Assembly: GCF_900129275.1 (NCBI RefSeq)
Contig: NZ_FQUX01000002.1
Coordinates: 313,795-377,794 of the forward strand
Direction: 5' to 3'
DNA: 64,000 nt
DNA from: Arenibacter palladensis
GTDB taxonomy: Bacteria > Bacteroidota > Bacteroidia > Flavobacteriales > Flavobacteriaceae
Position 1 is the first letter of the stretch. Every line of letters starts with the position of its first letter. Made by a program: the position numbers and the translations under genes. Under the pieces are notes generated by a model. The model was not told where the DNA came from, ran no database searches, and saw nothing but the letters and a program-made list of their open reading frames with translations. Below, in pieces: positions 1-8,324 of this stretch.

Positions 1-2
1 AT

Positions 3-830
3 GCCTCCAACGGAACTCCTTTAAATGACAAGTCACTCTTTGAAGCGGCTTCAATTTCCAAACCTATCTTAGCTTTTGCCGTAATGCGGCTTGTTGACAA
101 GGGCATCATCGATCTTGATGAACCATTGTATAAAACTTTGATACACCCTGATTTGGAGGAAGACCCTAACATGAAATTAATAACTGCTCGCCATGTTCTC
201 AATCATACCACAGGTTTTCCTAATTGGCCTGGAGAAAACGCTAACAATAAGTTGTCGATCAATTTTACTCATGGGACAAGTTACAGTTACAGCGGAGCTG
301 GATTTGAGTATCTAAAGGAAGTAATTATCATTAAGACAGACAGGGATATCTCATCAATCTTGAAGGAGGAGGTATTGGATGTTTTCAACATGAAAAACAC
401 TTACTTCGAAGAAAACGATTACCTAAAAGAACACAAGGTACATGGCCATCTGGATGGCAACCCTACCCGACGGGATTTTATGGAAAACGCCGAGGTTGCC
501 TCTAGTATGCATATCAATGCTGCTGAACTTGCCAAGTTTTTTATCGGAATAAGAAATAGAAAAGGGTTACTTCCGGAAACTTATAATGCTTATCTGGAAT
601 TTGATACAAGGACCTATAGCGAATGGGAAGATAAGACTGGTTGGAAGAGCTGGATGGGCCTCGGAATATTTCTACAAAAAACACCTTTGGGAACAATTTT
701 TGGACACAGCGGAAACAATGGAGATTTTACCTGTATTTCCGCTTACTTTGATAAACAAGATGTAGGTTTTGTATTGATGACCAATAGTAACAAGGGGGGT
801 GTATTGTTGAACCTCTTGAACGTATGCTAG
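3..830 (+). CDS. Serine hydrolase, beta-lactamase/PBP-like fold (5' end outside window)
   Basis: The frame is open from the first bases of the window, so the N-terminus lies upstream. The visible part begins a few residues before an S-x-x-K active-site motif (SISK at bases ~54-65), which supplies the acylated serine of class C beta-lactamase/esterase-fold enzymes. A YSYSG segment stands where the second motif (YxN) belongs, and HSGNNG near the end fits the H-[ST]-G motif. Substrate cannot be told: this family includes esterases, D-aminopeptidases and real beta-lactamases. The reading frame stops in NLLNVC, but one frame over the DNA continues as PLERMLVSGKTLGRQFEKLQ and then stops at about 874, so the C-terminus may be shortened by a frameshift. 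The family call is fairly secure; the specific function is not. Confidence 0.8.
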   Translation, partial: ASNGTPLNDKSLFEAASISKPILAFAVMRLVDKGIIDLDEPLYKTLIHPDLEEDPNMKLITARHVLNHTTGFPNWPGENANNKLSINFTHGTSYSYSGAGFEYLKEVIIIKTDRDISSILKEEVLDVFNMKNTYFEENDYLKEHKVHGHLDGNPTRRDFMENAEVASSMHINAAELAKFFIGIRNRKGLLPETYNAYLEFDTRTYSEWEDKTGWKSWMGLGIFLQKTPLGTIFGHSGNNGDFTCISAYFDKQDVGFVLMTNSNKGGVLLNLLNVC

Positions 831-1045
831 TATCTGGGAAAACATTGGGGCGCCAGTTTGAAAAGTTACAATAACTGATCTATATTATGAATAATTTATT
901 TTTAGTGTGTTGCCTTACCGGTTACTTTTATTGTAGGGAGTTCAAATTTCCTATTATTTGGAGTTTTGCCGTTGCATTTGACATTAATGTAATAAGAAAT
1001 TGGATTGAAATCGTATTTGCATTATCACGGGAACACTACTAAGTC

Positions 1046-1417
1046 TTGAGAAAACATCTAGCCCTCTTACAGCTTTTAGTGTTACATGTGCAGCCGGTGG
1101 CCAATGGTTTTGTCCTGCTGGAATTTTTGTTGAATCAAGACTATATAAAGGAATTTCTCTGTGTCAATAAAGACGATTGGAAACTTGCGTGTAACGGGAA
1201 GTGTTATTTGATGCAACAACTCAGTGCAACCCAAAACGAAAAAGAAGAAGAGTTTCCAATTTTATATCAAACCAAAATCGAGTTTATACTGGTTCATTTT
1301 CAAACTAAATCAAGCGAAATTATTTACTTTGTGAGCAAAAAAGAGGAACCACCTGCTTGTATAAATGACTATGTGTTCCTTCTTGAATATGAAATTTTCC
1401 ATCCCCCGATAATTTAA
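1046..1417 (+). CDS. Small secreted or membrane-anchored protein with CNGKC motif
   Basis: A 123-residue protein with a hydrophobic N-terminus followed by a conserved-looking core (LLNQDYIKEFLC, then LACNGKCYLMQQL). From memory, proteins with this C-x-G-K-C-Y-L motif occur next to TonB-dependent receptors in Flavobacteriaceae and have no assigned role; the cysteines could bind metal or form a disulphide in the periplasm. No ATG fits: an in-frame stop lies immediately upstream at 1040-1042, so the start must be TTG at 1046 or a later GTG. It lies about 100 bases upstream of the TonB receptor on the same strand and probably belongs to the same unit. The gene looks real because its core resembles a protein family. 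The function is unknown. Confidence 0.7.
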   Translation: MRKHLALLQLLVLHVQPVANGFVLLEFLLNQDYIKEFLCVNKDDWKLACNGKCYLMQQLSATQNEKEEEFPILYQTKIEFILVHFQTKSSEIIYFVSKKEEPPACINDYVFLLEYEIFHPPII

Positions 1418-1517
1418 TTGTATCGATTAATATTTACAAAGTAGCATCATTGGGAAATGATAGCTACAACATTCTTATGTCTAGAGATAGACCTTTCAAT
1501 TAAATTATAATTCAAAT

Positions 1518-3914
1518 ATGAACAGAATTACAGTTATTGCCCTATGGGCATGTCTCGGTGTGCAAGTATCTCTCGCACAAAGTATAAACGGGACAATTAC
1601 AAATACCAAACAAGAATCAGTTCCAAATACAAACATTTCGGCATTAAATACCGGCCTTGGAACTGTAACTGACAACAATGGGAAGTACACTTTGCCCATC
1701 AAGAAAGGGAAATACACTTTAGAAATCAGTGCCCTGGGTTATGCTACGATTACAAAAGAAATATCTGTCGAAGATGAAAACATGACGGTTGATATAAGTT
1801 TGAGTTCAAGCAATGAGGCTCTAGACGAAGTGGTTGTATATGCACAAAAGAAAGAGCAAAATCTTCAAAAGGTTCCTGTGGCCATAACAAGTTTAAATGC
1901 AAAAAGAGTGGAAGAAACTCGCTCATGGAAATTGGAGGATATGGTTGGGATCATACCAAATTATTCTTATAGCGAATTGGGTGTGGGCTTCCAGCAAGTA
2001 CAGAGTATCAGAGGTATACAGGTTTTTAGCGAAAACCCGGCCATTGCAACATATGTGGATGGTGTGAATAGCCTCGATATTGCTTCTGGAGGATTCCAGT
2101 TTATGGATATTGAACGTATTGAAGTACTACGTGGTCCGCAAGGTACATTGTACGGAAGAAACGCATTGGGAGGTGTTGTAAACATAACAACCAAGAAACC
2201 AACAAATACTCAGTCTGTATTTTATGAGAGTAGCATAGGAAATCTGGGATTGCAACGCCATGGGCTAGGTTTGAAAACCCCTTTAATAAATCACAAACTT
2301 TTTTTAGGTCTTGGTGGACAATACCAATATAGAGATGGGTTCTTAACCAACTCCAATGAGGACAAGGTCTCTACTGTTTTAGGAAGCAATGGTCGCCGAG
2401 TTGGGGATGAAGAAAGCTTTTATGGTAATTTGTTTTTGAAATGGCTGCCAAATGAACTTTGGGATGTCACTTTAAACTTAAAAACTCAAGTTGACCAAAG
2501 CGATGCCAGTGCTTTTTTTGTATCTGTTCAAGATGATAAATTGGCCTTAGAAAATCCAGATAACATTTTTCTTGGAAGGGTTGGTGAGCACGGACGAAAC
2601 CTTTTGAACACAGCTATGGTCACCAACTATAAATCAAATAAGTTTAAATTGTCTTCTGTTTCGGCGTACCAACGGGTTGGTATACGATTTGATGACATTG
2701 ATTTTTTCTCCTTAGCCGGGGGACAAGTATTCGCAAGCTATAACGATGGACAAGTTGGGGTTTTCAACAGACCACAGGAAGTTTTCTCGCAGGAGTTTCG
2801 GATTTCTTCTGAAAACAAGAATGACAAACTTAATTATACGGCTGGAACCTATTATTTCAATCAGACAAATTACGAACCCTCTACAAACTCAGCACGTATC
2901 ATAAATGAAAGGACTTTAGATGTTTTAAGTTCCATTGGTAAAAACAATGGAATTGCAGTATTTGGTGAGGTGAACTATTCACTTTCCGAATCGCTAATTG
3001 TAACAACTGGATTGCGCTATGAAAGTGAAAACCGGAAACTTGTTTTCAGCCGATTTAATGATGAGAATGGAACTGTTACGTTCACTTCTCCAAGAATGGA
3101 AGAAAGGGGTAATTATAATGCGTTATTGCCAAAATTCGCACTGGCATACCGGGTAGATAAAAATATAAACCTATATGCTAGGTATACCAGAGGTTTTAGA
3201 GCAGGTGGAATCAATGGAAACGTGCTCCCAGAAAGTGTTTCGCAGAGTTTTGATCCAGAATTCTCCAATAACTATGAACTTGGTTATAAATCGGATTGGT
3301 TCAATAAAAGACTAAGATTGAATATTGCCGCATTTCATATAGATTGGAAGGACTTGCAGTTTTTTAATTCCTTTGGAAACTTGGTGTTTGCCAGAACCAA
3401 TGTTGGTGACGCGCGGTCAACGGGATTGGAAATAGAAGTCATGACAATTCTTATTAAAGGGTTACAGCTTGAAACAGGTTTTGGTTTCAACGATTCAAAG
3501 TATAAGGATTTCGTGCTTTCACGAGATGTTCTTAATGTGAATACAGGAACTGTTGAAACCATTCTTTACGATGTATCTGGGAACCAACTTTCCAATGCGC
3601 CAAAGCATACCCTATTTCTGGCCACTCAATATCAATTTTCACTAGGCAAAGATTTTAAGTTTTCCCTTCGTGGAGAGTTTAAAAATATTGGGCAACAATA
3701 CAGCGATATACAAAATGACTTGGAAATTGGTGATTACAATCTATTCAATACTTTGATAAGCATCTCCAATGACAACTATAGTTTGTCTTTCTGGGGGCGC
3801 AATCTTAGCGATGAACGTTTCATCCAGTATGGTTCAGCGGATACAAGTTTTGGACGTAGCAGTAGAATATCGGCACCAAGAACTTATGGAATGACATTAA
3901 ATTTAAAATTCTAA
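1518..3914 (+). CDS. TonB-dependent outer-membrane receptor with N-terminal carboxypeptidase-regulatory-like domain
   Basis: A full-length 798-residue receptor. Residues 1-20 are a signal peptide ending in SLAQ. Residues ~22-105 form a CarboxypepD_reg-like beta-sandwich (VTDNNGKYTLPIKKGKYTLEI), the usual Bacteroidota extension. A plug domain follows (VPVAITSLNA; IERIEVLRGPQGTLYGRNA; GGVVNITTKKP), and then a beta-barrel with the conserved YARYTRGFRAGG and LYGYKSDW-type segments up to the C-terminal MTLNLKF. The barrel belongs to the FyuA/pesticin-receptor-like type rather than the SusC type, and no SusD partner is nearby. It should import a large or scarce ligand (siderophore, metal complex or small organic) using TonB-ExbBD energy. 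The adjacent CNGKC protein and DJ-1/PfpI lipoprotein probably act on the same substrate. The ligand cannot be named. Confidence 0.93.
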   Translation: MNRITVIALWACLGVQVSLAQSINGTITNTKQESVPNTNISALNTGLGTVTDNNGKYTLPIKKGKYTLEISALGYATITKEISVEDENMTVDISLSSSNEALDEVVVYAQKKEQNLQKVPVAITSLNAKRVEETRSWKLEDMVGIIPNYSYSELGVGFQQVQSIRGIQVFSENPAIATYVDGVNSLDIASGGFQFMDIERIEVLRGPQGTLYGRNALGGVVNITTKKPTNTQSVFYESSIGNLGLQRHGLGLKTPLINHKLFLGLGGQYQYRDGFLTNSNEDKVSTVLGSNGRRVGDEESFYGNLFLKWLPNELWDVTLNLKTQVDQSDASAFFVSVQDDKLALENPDNIFLGRVGEHGRNLLNTAMVTNYKSNKFKLSSVSAYQRVGIRFDDIDFFSLAGGQVFASYNDGQVGVFNRPQEVFSQEFRISSENKNDKLNYTAGTYYFNQTNYEPSTNSARIINERTLDVLSSIGKNNGIAVFGEVNYSLSESLIVTTGLRYESENRKLVFSRFNDENGTVTFTSPRMEERGNYNALLPKFALAYRVDKNINLYARYTRGFRAGGINGNVLPESVSQSFDPEFSNNYELGYKSDWFNKRLRLNIAAFHIDWKDLQFFNSFGNLVFARTNVGDARSTGLEIEVMTILIKGLQLETGFGFNDSKYKDFVLSRDVLNVNTGTVETILYDVSGNQLSNAPKHTLFLATQYQFSLGKDFKFSLRGEFKNIGQQYSDIQNDLEIGDYNLFNTLISISNDNYSLSFWGRNLSDERFIQYGSADTSFGRSSRISAPRTYGMTLNLKF

Positions 3915-3918
3915 GAGA

Positions 3919-4737
3919 ATGAAAAAAATTTTATTGGCGATGAGCACTTTACTTGGGATACTTAGTTGTGGAAATCAGAAAACAGAAATTGAGCGCTCTC
4001 AATTCACGCATGAAGAATTGATGCTGGCTGTTGCCCCAAAATCACATAGCATTAAAAAGATTGGTATCCTAGTCTATGATGGTGTAAATAGTCTGGATGT
4101 TTTTGGCCCACGTTATGTGTTGGGTCAGATAATGGGTGTGGATATGATACTGATTGCTTTAAAATCCGGGAATGTCAAAACTGTAAAGGGTGTAGAGTTT
4201 GTGCCCAATACTACAATTTCCCAGGTAGACAGTCTTGATATTTTGGTTGTTCCAGGTGGTTTCAAAGGAACATTAGAGGTCGCCTATAACCCTGAAGTTC
4301 AAGAATGGATACGTAAAGTGGACAAAACAACTACATACACTGCAAGTGTTTGTACTGGTGGTTGGATTTTGGGTAGTACAGGACTATTGAAGGGAAAAAG
4401 GGCAACAACAAATTGGTATGATGCTGAAAAAATGCTTGCCAAATATGGCGCTGAATTTTCCAATGAACGTTTTACAAATGATGGAAAATATTGGACTTCT
4501 GCCGGAGTAACTGCAGGAATGGATATGTCCCTGGCTTTATTGGCAGAAATAGCGGGCAGGAGTTATGCGCAGGGTGTAATGTTGGATATGGAATATGACC
4601 CTACTCCACCGTTTGAAGGAGGTAGTCCAGAAAGTACACCTTCGGAGATTTTACAGTTTATGACCTTAATGTACAAAGCAGGTATAGATCCTGTGCTAAC
4701 CCGGATGGAAAATGGGAAAACCCATATAGTTGATTAG
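3919..4737 (+). CDS. DJ-1/PfpI family lipoprotein (isonitrile-hydratase-like)
   Basis: A 272-residue protein starting five bases after the TonB receptor stop, so it is co-transcribed with it. The signal ends in a lipobox with Cys17 (GILSC), which predicts a membrane-anchored periplasmic or surface lipoprotein. Residues ~45-240 form a class-I glutamine-amidotransferase-like DJ-1/PfpI fold. The nucleophile-elbow motif SVCTGGWILG puts the catalytic cysteine at Cys145. Around 160-166 the family usually has ATTHW; here it is ATTNW, so the histidine normally seen next to the nucleophile is Asn165. Most homologues are cytosolic, so export beside a receptor is unusual and suggests periplasmic processing of the imported ligand. 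The family call is firm; the reaction is inferred only. Confidence 0.85.
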   Translation: MKKILLAMSTLLGILSCGNQKTEIERSQFTHEELMLAVAPKSHSIKKIGILVYDGVNSLDVFGPRYVLGQIMGVDMILIALKSGNVKTVKGVEFVPNTTISQVDSLDILVVPGGFKGTLEVAYNPEVQEWIRKVDKTTTYTASVCTGGWILGSTGLLKGKRATTNWYDAEKMLAKYGAEFSNERFTNDGKYWTSAGVTAGMDMSLALLAEIAGRSYAQGVMLDMEYDPTPPFEGGSPESTPSEILQFMTLMYKAGIDPVLTRMENGKTHIVD

Positions 4738-4862
4738 AATGAGTTGAAGCTAAAGACTAAAATCAGGAAAGGTATGATAAGGCTTAAATCACTCAAATGG
4801 AGATTCCCATTTGACTAATGTTACATTTATTGGTGGTAATGGCCACATCACGAAAATAAGGA

Positions 4863-4903
4863 TTTTTTGACGATAGAAAAGGGAAATTCGATCGCTCTTA
4901 TTG
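4863..4903 (+). promoter_or_regulatory. Weak member of the TTTTTGAC promoter-like class
   Basis: TTTTTTGAC (4863-4871) lies 46 bases before the ATG of the beta-helix gene. At the spacing where related sites in this window have TANNTTTG, this one has only a poor match (TCTTATTG). It is listed because the upstream half is identical to better copies at 7627 and 16404. Confidence 0.25.
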
Positions 4904-4916
4904 GAAATCTTATATC

Positions 4917-6024
4917 ATGAAAAAGCTTTTTTTTTATTTGTGTTTCCTCTTCCTGATTTTGTCTTGTAGCAAAATTCAACCGGTTGAAACTAATCAAACA
5001 GATGGTGCAGATACACCCTCTTTGAGTTGCGACTGCGAACAATTGTATGGTGGGTCCAGTAAGCCCAAGGTAATAAACATCGATGGCGGTAATGATTCGA
5101 TAAATGCTTTGGCAATCAACAATAAAGTAAGCGACTTTGAAATAGCCCATTTGCAGATTGAAAACGTTGAACTGGGAATACATATTTTAAACAAACCAGG
5201 GTGCGCTACCTCATCACAATTTCCTGAATGGGAAATGAAAAACATAATTATTCATAATAACCTTACTCAAAATATCGGGAATGAGGGATTGTACATAGGG
5301 TATTCCAAATTTTTACAGCCAGTTGCGTTGAATTGTGATGGTTCTTCCATCAGTCGATTTTGCCCAGTAATTAAGAATATCCACATATATAACAATATTG
5401 TTGAGAATTGCGGATGGGATGGGTTGCAAGTTAGTTATGCAACGGGTGGAGCCAAAATATTCAACAATGTCATTAATGCAACAGGACTGAAAAACAAACC
5501 TACCCAAAGAGCAGGTATCGTTGTAGGAGGGGGCACCAGAGGAGATGTTTATGTACTGTACTTGGCGATGGCATTGATGTTTTTGGGATAGAAGACGTGA
5601 GAGTGTTCAACAACATAATCGTTGATACCAATAATGGAATTTTCATAGGTAATAATGAATTGCATCGACCGGGAGCGGACTTCAAGGTGCTTAACAATAC
5701 CATAATCTATGCCGCTATACACGGTATTCGGATGAACCACAAATCAAGCTTGAACAATGAATTCGTTAACAATATTATTGGTTTAACACAACAAAGACGG
5801 ATCTATTACGTGGATAAGCACATTGCAGAAAATACGTTCGAAATCACCAACCTTGCGGTTGAAAGTTTAGAAGAGGTCATTATCGATGGGACACCAATAA
5901 CTTATCCAGGAATTCCCTAGCTGTCAACGCGGGTGCAACAATTAAAGGTTTTGAATTTGATTTCTATGGTAAAAGTAGGGATAGGGATTTTGATATAGGG
6001 GCCGTCGAATATCAGTTTGATTAG
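4917..6024 (+). pseudogene. Right-handed beta-helix lipoprotein gene broken by two frameshifts
   Basis: The first frame (from 4917) encodes a lipoprotein signal (LILSCSKIQ) and then beta-helix rungs rich in NNI/NNV and IHNN patterns, ending abnormally at 5591. Shifting frame near 5549-5560 restores LGDGIDVFGIEDVRVFNN and continues to a stop at 5920. A second shift near 5900-5915 restores NAGATIKGFEFDFYGKSRDR and the family-typical C-terminus DIGAVEYQFD, which stops at 6024. All three pieces join into one protein of about 368 residues of the parallel beta-helix/pectate-lyase-like type that binds or cleaves polysaccharides. Either the gene is decaying or the assembly has two indel errors; the second explanation cannot be excluded from sequence alone. 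Confidence 0.85.
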
Positions 6025-6044
6025 GTCTTTGCGAAAATTAAGTA

Positions 6045-6085
6045 CTTTTTGACCAAGACACAACCATATATGAGTCATAGCTTCG
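6045..6085 (+). promoter_or_regulatory. Promoter-like element TTTTTGAC-N25-TAGCTTCG
   Basis: CTTTTTGAC at 6045-6053 and TAGCTTCG at 6078-6085, 52 bases before the ATG at 6137. The downstream half is close to the Bacteroidota -7 consensus TANNTTTG. The spacing is one base longer than in the three sister sites. Confidence 0.4.
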
Positions 6086-6136
6086 CTTATGAAAAAATCG
6101 ACTACCTTTTTATCATCTAGACACATTAAATGACTC

Positions 6137-7240
6137 ATGAAAAGAATAAGTAATTGCATAAAAAGTGGTTTTGTCCTTGGCCTTACAAGCTTTTCGGTAT
6201 TGGTGTTTAGTTCAATAAATGCACAAGAAAAACGGACAAATCTGGCTGAAAAATATACACATGTACATAAAAGTTTTGAAAAGGCTACTTGTCCAATTCC
6301 GCGGGACAACATCAAGCACTTCGTTTATTTCTCCAGAGATAGAGAATCGCTGAAAGAACATATGTTTTTGTCCAGTCCACGATTCGAGGGCGCTCAAATA
6401 ATGTATTCTTGGAGACAGCTGGAGCCAATAAGGGATGGTTACGATTTTTCCATCATTAGGGATGATATTGCTTATCTAAAACAACACGACAAGAGCTTAT
6501 TCATTCAATTACAGGATGCAACTTTTAATCCAAACTATAAAGCAATTCCCAATTACCTGCTGGCTCAAGAATTTGATTGGGGAGCTACTCGGCAATATAA
6601 TGATAATGATGAACCTGAAGGTTGGGTCTCCAAAAGATGGAATGAAAGTGTACAAAATCGATTTGCTCTGCTGTTAAAAGCCTTGGGCAGAGAATTTGAT
6701 GGTATTATTAGGGGGATAAATCTGCAGGAAACGTCCATTGGGGTTAATCAAGAAATTGACCAAAGCTTTACCCAAGAGGCTTATTTAAAGGGGTTAAAGA
6801 AGAATATGTTGGCTATGAAGAAAGCTTTTCCAGAATCAATTACTTTAATCTATGCTAATTTTATTCCGGGAGAATGGCTTCCTTTTAAAGATATGGGTTA
6901 TTTGAAGGAAATATATCGTTATGGAGAGGATATTGGTGTTGGACTAGGTGCACCAGATTTAATGCCAGACAGGAAAGGACAGCTGAACCATGCTTTGGCA
7001 TTGATGCACGAAGGACAGTATTCAGTGCCCTTGGGCATTGCGGTCCAGGATGGAAATTATATAGGGAAAACCGGATCGGACTTCGATTATGAAGAAGGTT
7101 TGGACTATGGTGAAAGTACTAGAAAAAACCGAGTCCCTATGCTTCATGCTTTTGCCAAGTATTTTCTGAACATTGATTATATTTTTTGGTCGAACCAATT
7201 CCCTTACATCGAGGAGGATGTTTTAAGCTGCTTCAATTAA
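6137..7240 (+). CDS. Secreted TIM-barrel glycoside-hydrolase-like protein
   Basis: A 367-residue protein with a signal peptide ending near residue 29 (SSINAQE). The body reads as a (beta/alpha)8 barrel: MYSWRQLEPIRDGYDFS is the substrate-approach segment seen in GH42/GH5-like enzymes, LFIQLQDATF is a following strand, INLQETSIG contains a candidate acid/base glutamate, and YIFWSNQFPY near the C-terminus is the last strand. It appears intact and ends naturally. No catalytic-family number can be assigned by eye. It follows the broken beta-helix gene by ~110 bases in the same direction, and both look like polysaccharide-active exported proteins, so the pair may once have worked on one glycan. 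The fold call is moderate; the substrate is unknown. Confidence 0.65.
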   Translation: MKRISNCIKSGFVLGLTSFSVLVFSSINAQEKRTNLAEKYTHVHKSFEKATCPIPRDNIKHFVYFSRDRESLKEHMFLSSPRFEGAQIMYSWRQLEPIRDGYDFSIIRDDIAYLKQHDKSLFIQLQDATFNPNYKAIPNYLLAQEFDWGATRQYNDNDEPEGWVSKRWNESVQNRFALLLKALGREFDGIIRGINLQETSIGVNQEIDQSFTQEAYLKGLKKNMLAMKKAFPESITLIYANFIPGEWLPFKDMGYLKEIYRYGEDIGVGLGAPDLMPDRKGQLNHALALMHEGQYSVPLGIAVQDGNYIGKTGSDFDYEEGLDYGESTRKNRVPMLHAFAKYFLNIDYIFWSNQFPYIEEDVLSCFN

Positions 7241-7700
7241 TGTATAATACTTTAGTTGACCATTAGTCATTTTAAAACATTCGATAAATATTTTTTTGGA
7301 ACCGAAAAAACGTACTTGTTATGTGGATTGTTCTCCTTAGAAAAGTTCTACTAAACTGTGGGTTAGAAGCTATCAATATAACATCTTGCGTATCCCCAAT
7401 GTATATACATATACATGTGTTTTTGTATTCATGTTTCACGGTGGGTCATTAAACATCGTAACATGGCTAATTGTTATTTGTTTTTCTGCATCACCATTTA
7501 TGCACACTTAATATTATTAAAATCAATTAGCTATAAAATGGCAATGAACGATATATCAAGAATAGTAGATCAAGGCTTGTCTAACAAACACCACATCCCA
7601 TCATGTTTTTTTCTTATTAAAAAAGATTTTTTGACGATACTATATAACAAATGAGCATTAGCTTGCGTGTTTTATTAAATTTTATATTAACCGAAAAAGG
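7241..7700. other. Gap of 460 bases, no supported gene
   Basis: Strongly AT-rich. A 79-codon frame on the plus strand (7415-7654) has no family-like features, and its composition follows the surrounding AT-rich DNA. The only feature I support is the promoter-like element at 7627-7666. Confidence 0.6.
7627..7666 (+). promoter_or_regulatory. Promoter-like element TTTTTTGAC-N23-TAGCTTGC
   Basis: TTTTTTGAC at 7627-7635 and TAGCTTGC at 7659-7666, 34 bases before the ATG at 7701. The layout is base-for-base the same as at 13125 and 16404 (40 bases end to end). Confidence 0.5.
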
Positions 7701-8276
7701 ATGAACAAAATGCTTAAAATGAAAAAATACGGATTAACTGCTATAGTCTTAATTAATTTTTTTTTAATGCAATCACAAACAAAGGGGGATTTAATTGTAG
7801 ACCCTTACAGAAAACCAAATGAAATAAAACTAAATGTGACCAGGCCAATTTCTGGTGCATTTGAATTAATTTATGAGAGAAACATAAATAAGAAATCGTC
7901 TTTCGGAGGGAGTATTTTTGCACCCTTTAATCAAAAAAAATCAAAAAATGATATAGATGTCAATTATTTTATCACAACATATTATAGAAGGTATTTTGGA
8001 AAAAAATATGCATCCGGCTTTTTTCTTGAAGGATTTGGAATGTTGACTTCGATTGATGGAAAACAATTAATTGATTCAAACGGTAATTTAACGAATATGG
8101 AGGGTTCAGATGTACTCGATGTTGCTGCCGGTGTTGGACTGGGATATAAGTGGGCTACCAAAAGTGGATTTGTATTTGAGGGCAACATAGGTCTAGGTAA
8201 ACTTTTATTTAATGCTAAAGACACCGATCACGACAGTGTTTATAGACTAGGCCTAAGTGTAGGTTACAGATTTTAG
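7701..8276 (+). CDS. Small outer-membrane beta-barrel protein (DUF3575-like)
   Basis: A 191-residue protein with a signal peptide ending near MQSQT. Alternating amphipathic strands follow (GAFELIYERNI; YFITTYYRRYFG; SGFFLEGFGML; DVAAGVGLGYKWA; FVFEGNIGLGKLL), and the terminal residue is phenylalanine in GLSVGYRF, typical of an outer-membrane barrel of about eight strands. Such proteins are common in Bacteroidota and mostly uncharacterised. The likely start is the first ATG; a second ATG at residue 7 (MKKYG) would equally give a normal signal peptide. The gene is followed 48 bases later by the serine hydrolase, in the same direction. Confidence 0.75.
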   Translation: MNKMLKMKKYGLTAIVLINFFLMQSQTKGDLIVDPYRKPNEIKLNVTRPISGAFELIYERNINKKSSFGGSIFAPFNQKKSKNDIDVNYFITTYYRRYFGKKYASGFFLEGFGMLTSIDGKQLIDSNGNLTNMEGSDVLDVAAGVGLGYKWATKSGFVFEGNIGLGKLLFNAKDTDHDSVYRLGLSVGYRF

Positions 8277-8324
8277 ATATTGGTTTAATTTTTTATTTTT
8301 AAGCTAGGTGATAAGGACTTTAGA

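Noticed and set aside
7415-7654. 79-codon plus-strand frame in the gap before the small barrel gene
   Set aside because: Composition is that of translated AT-rich DNA, there are no family motifs, and the promoter-like element of the next gene lies inside it.
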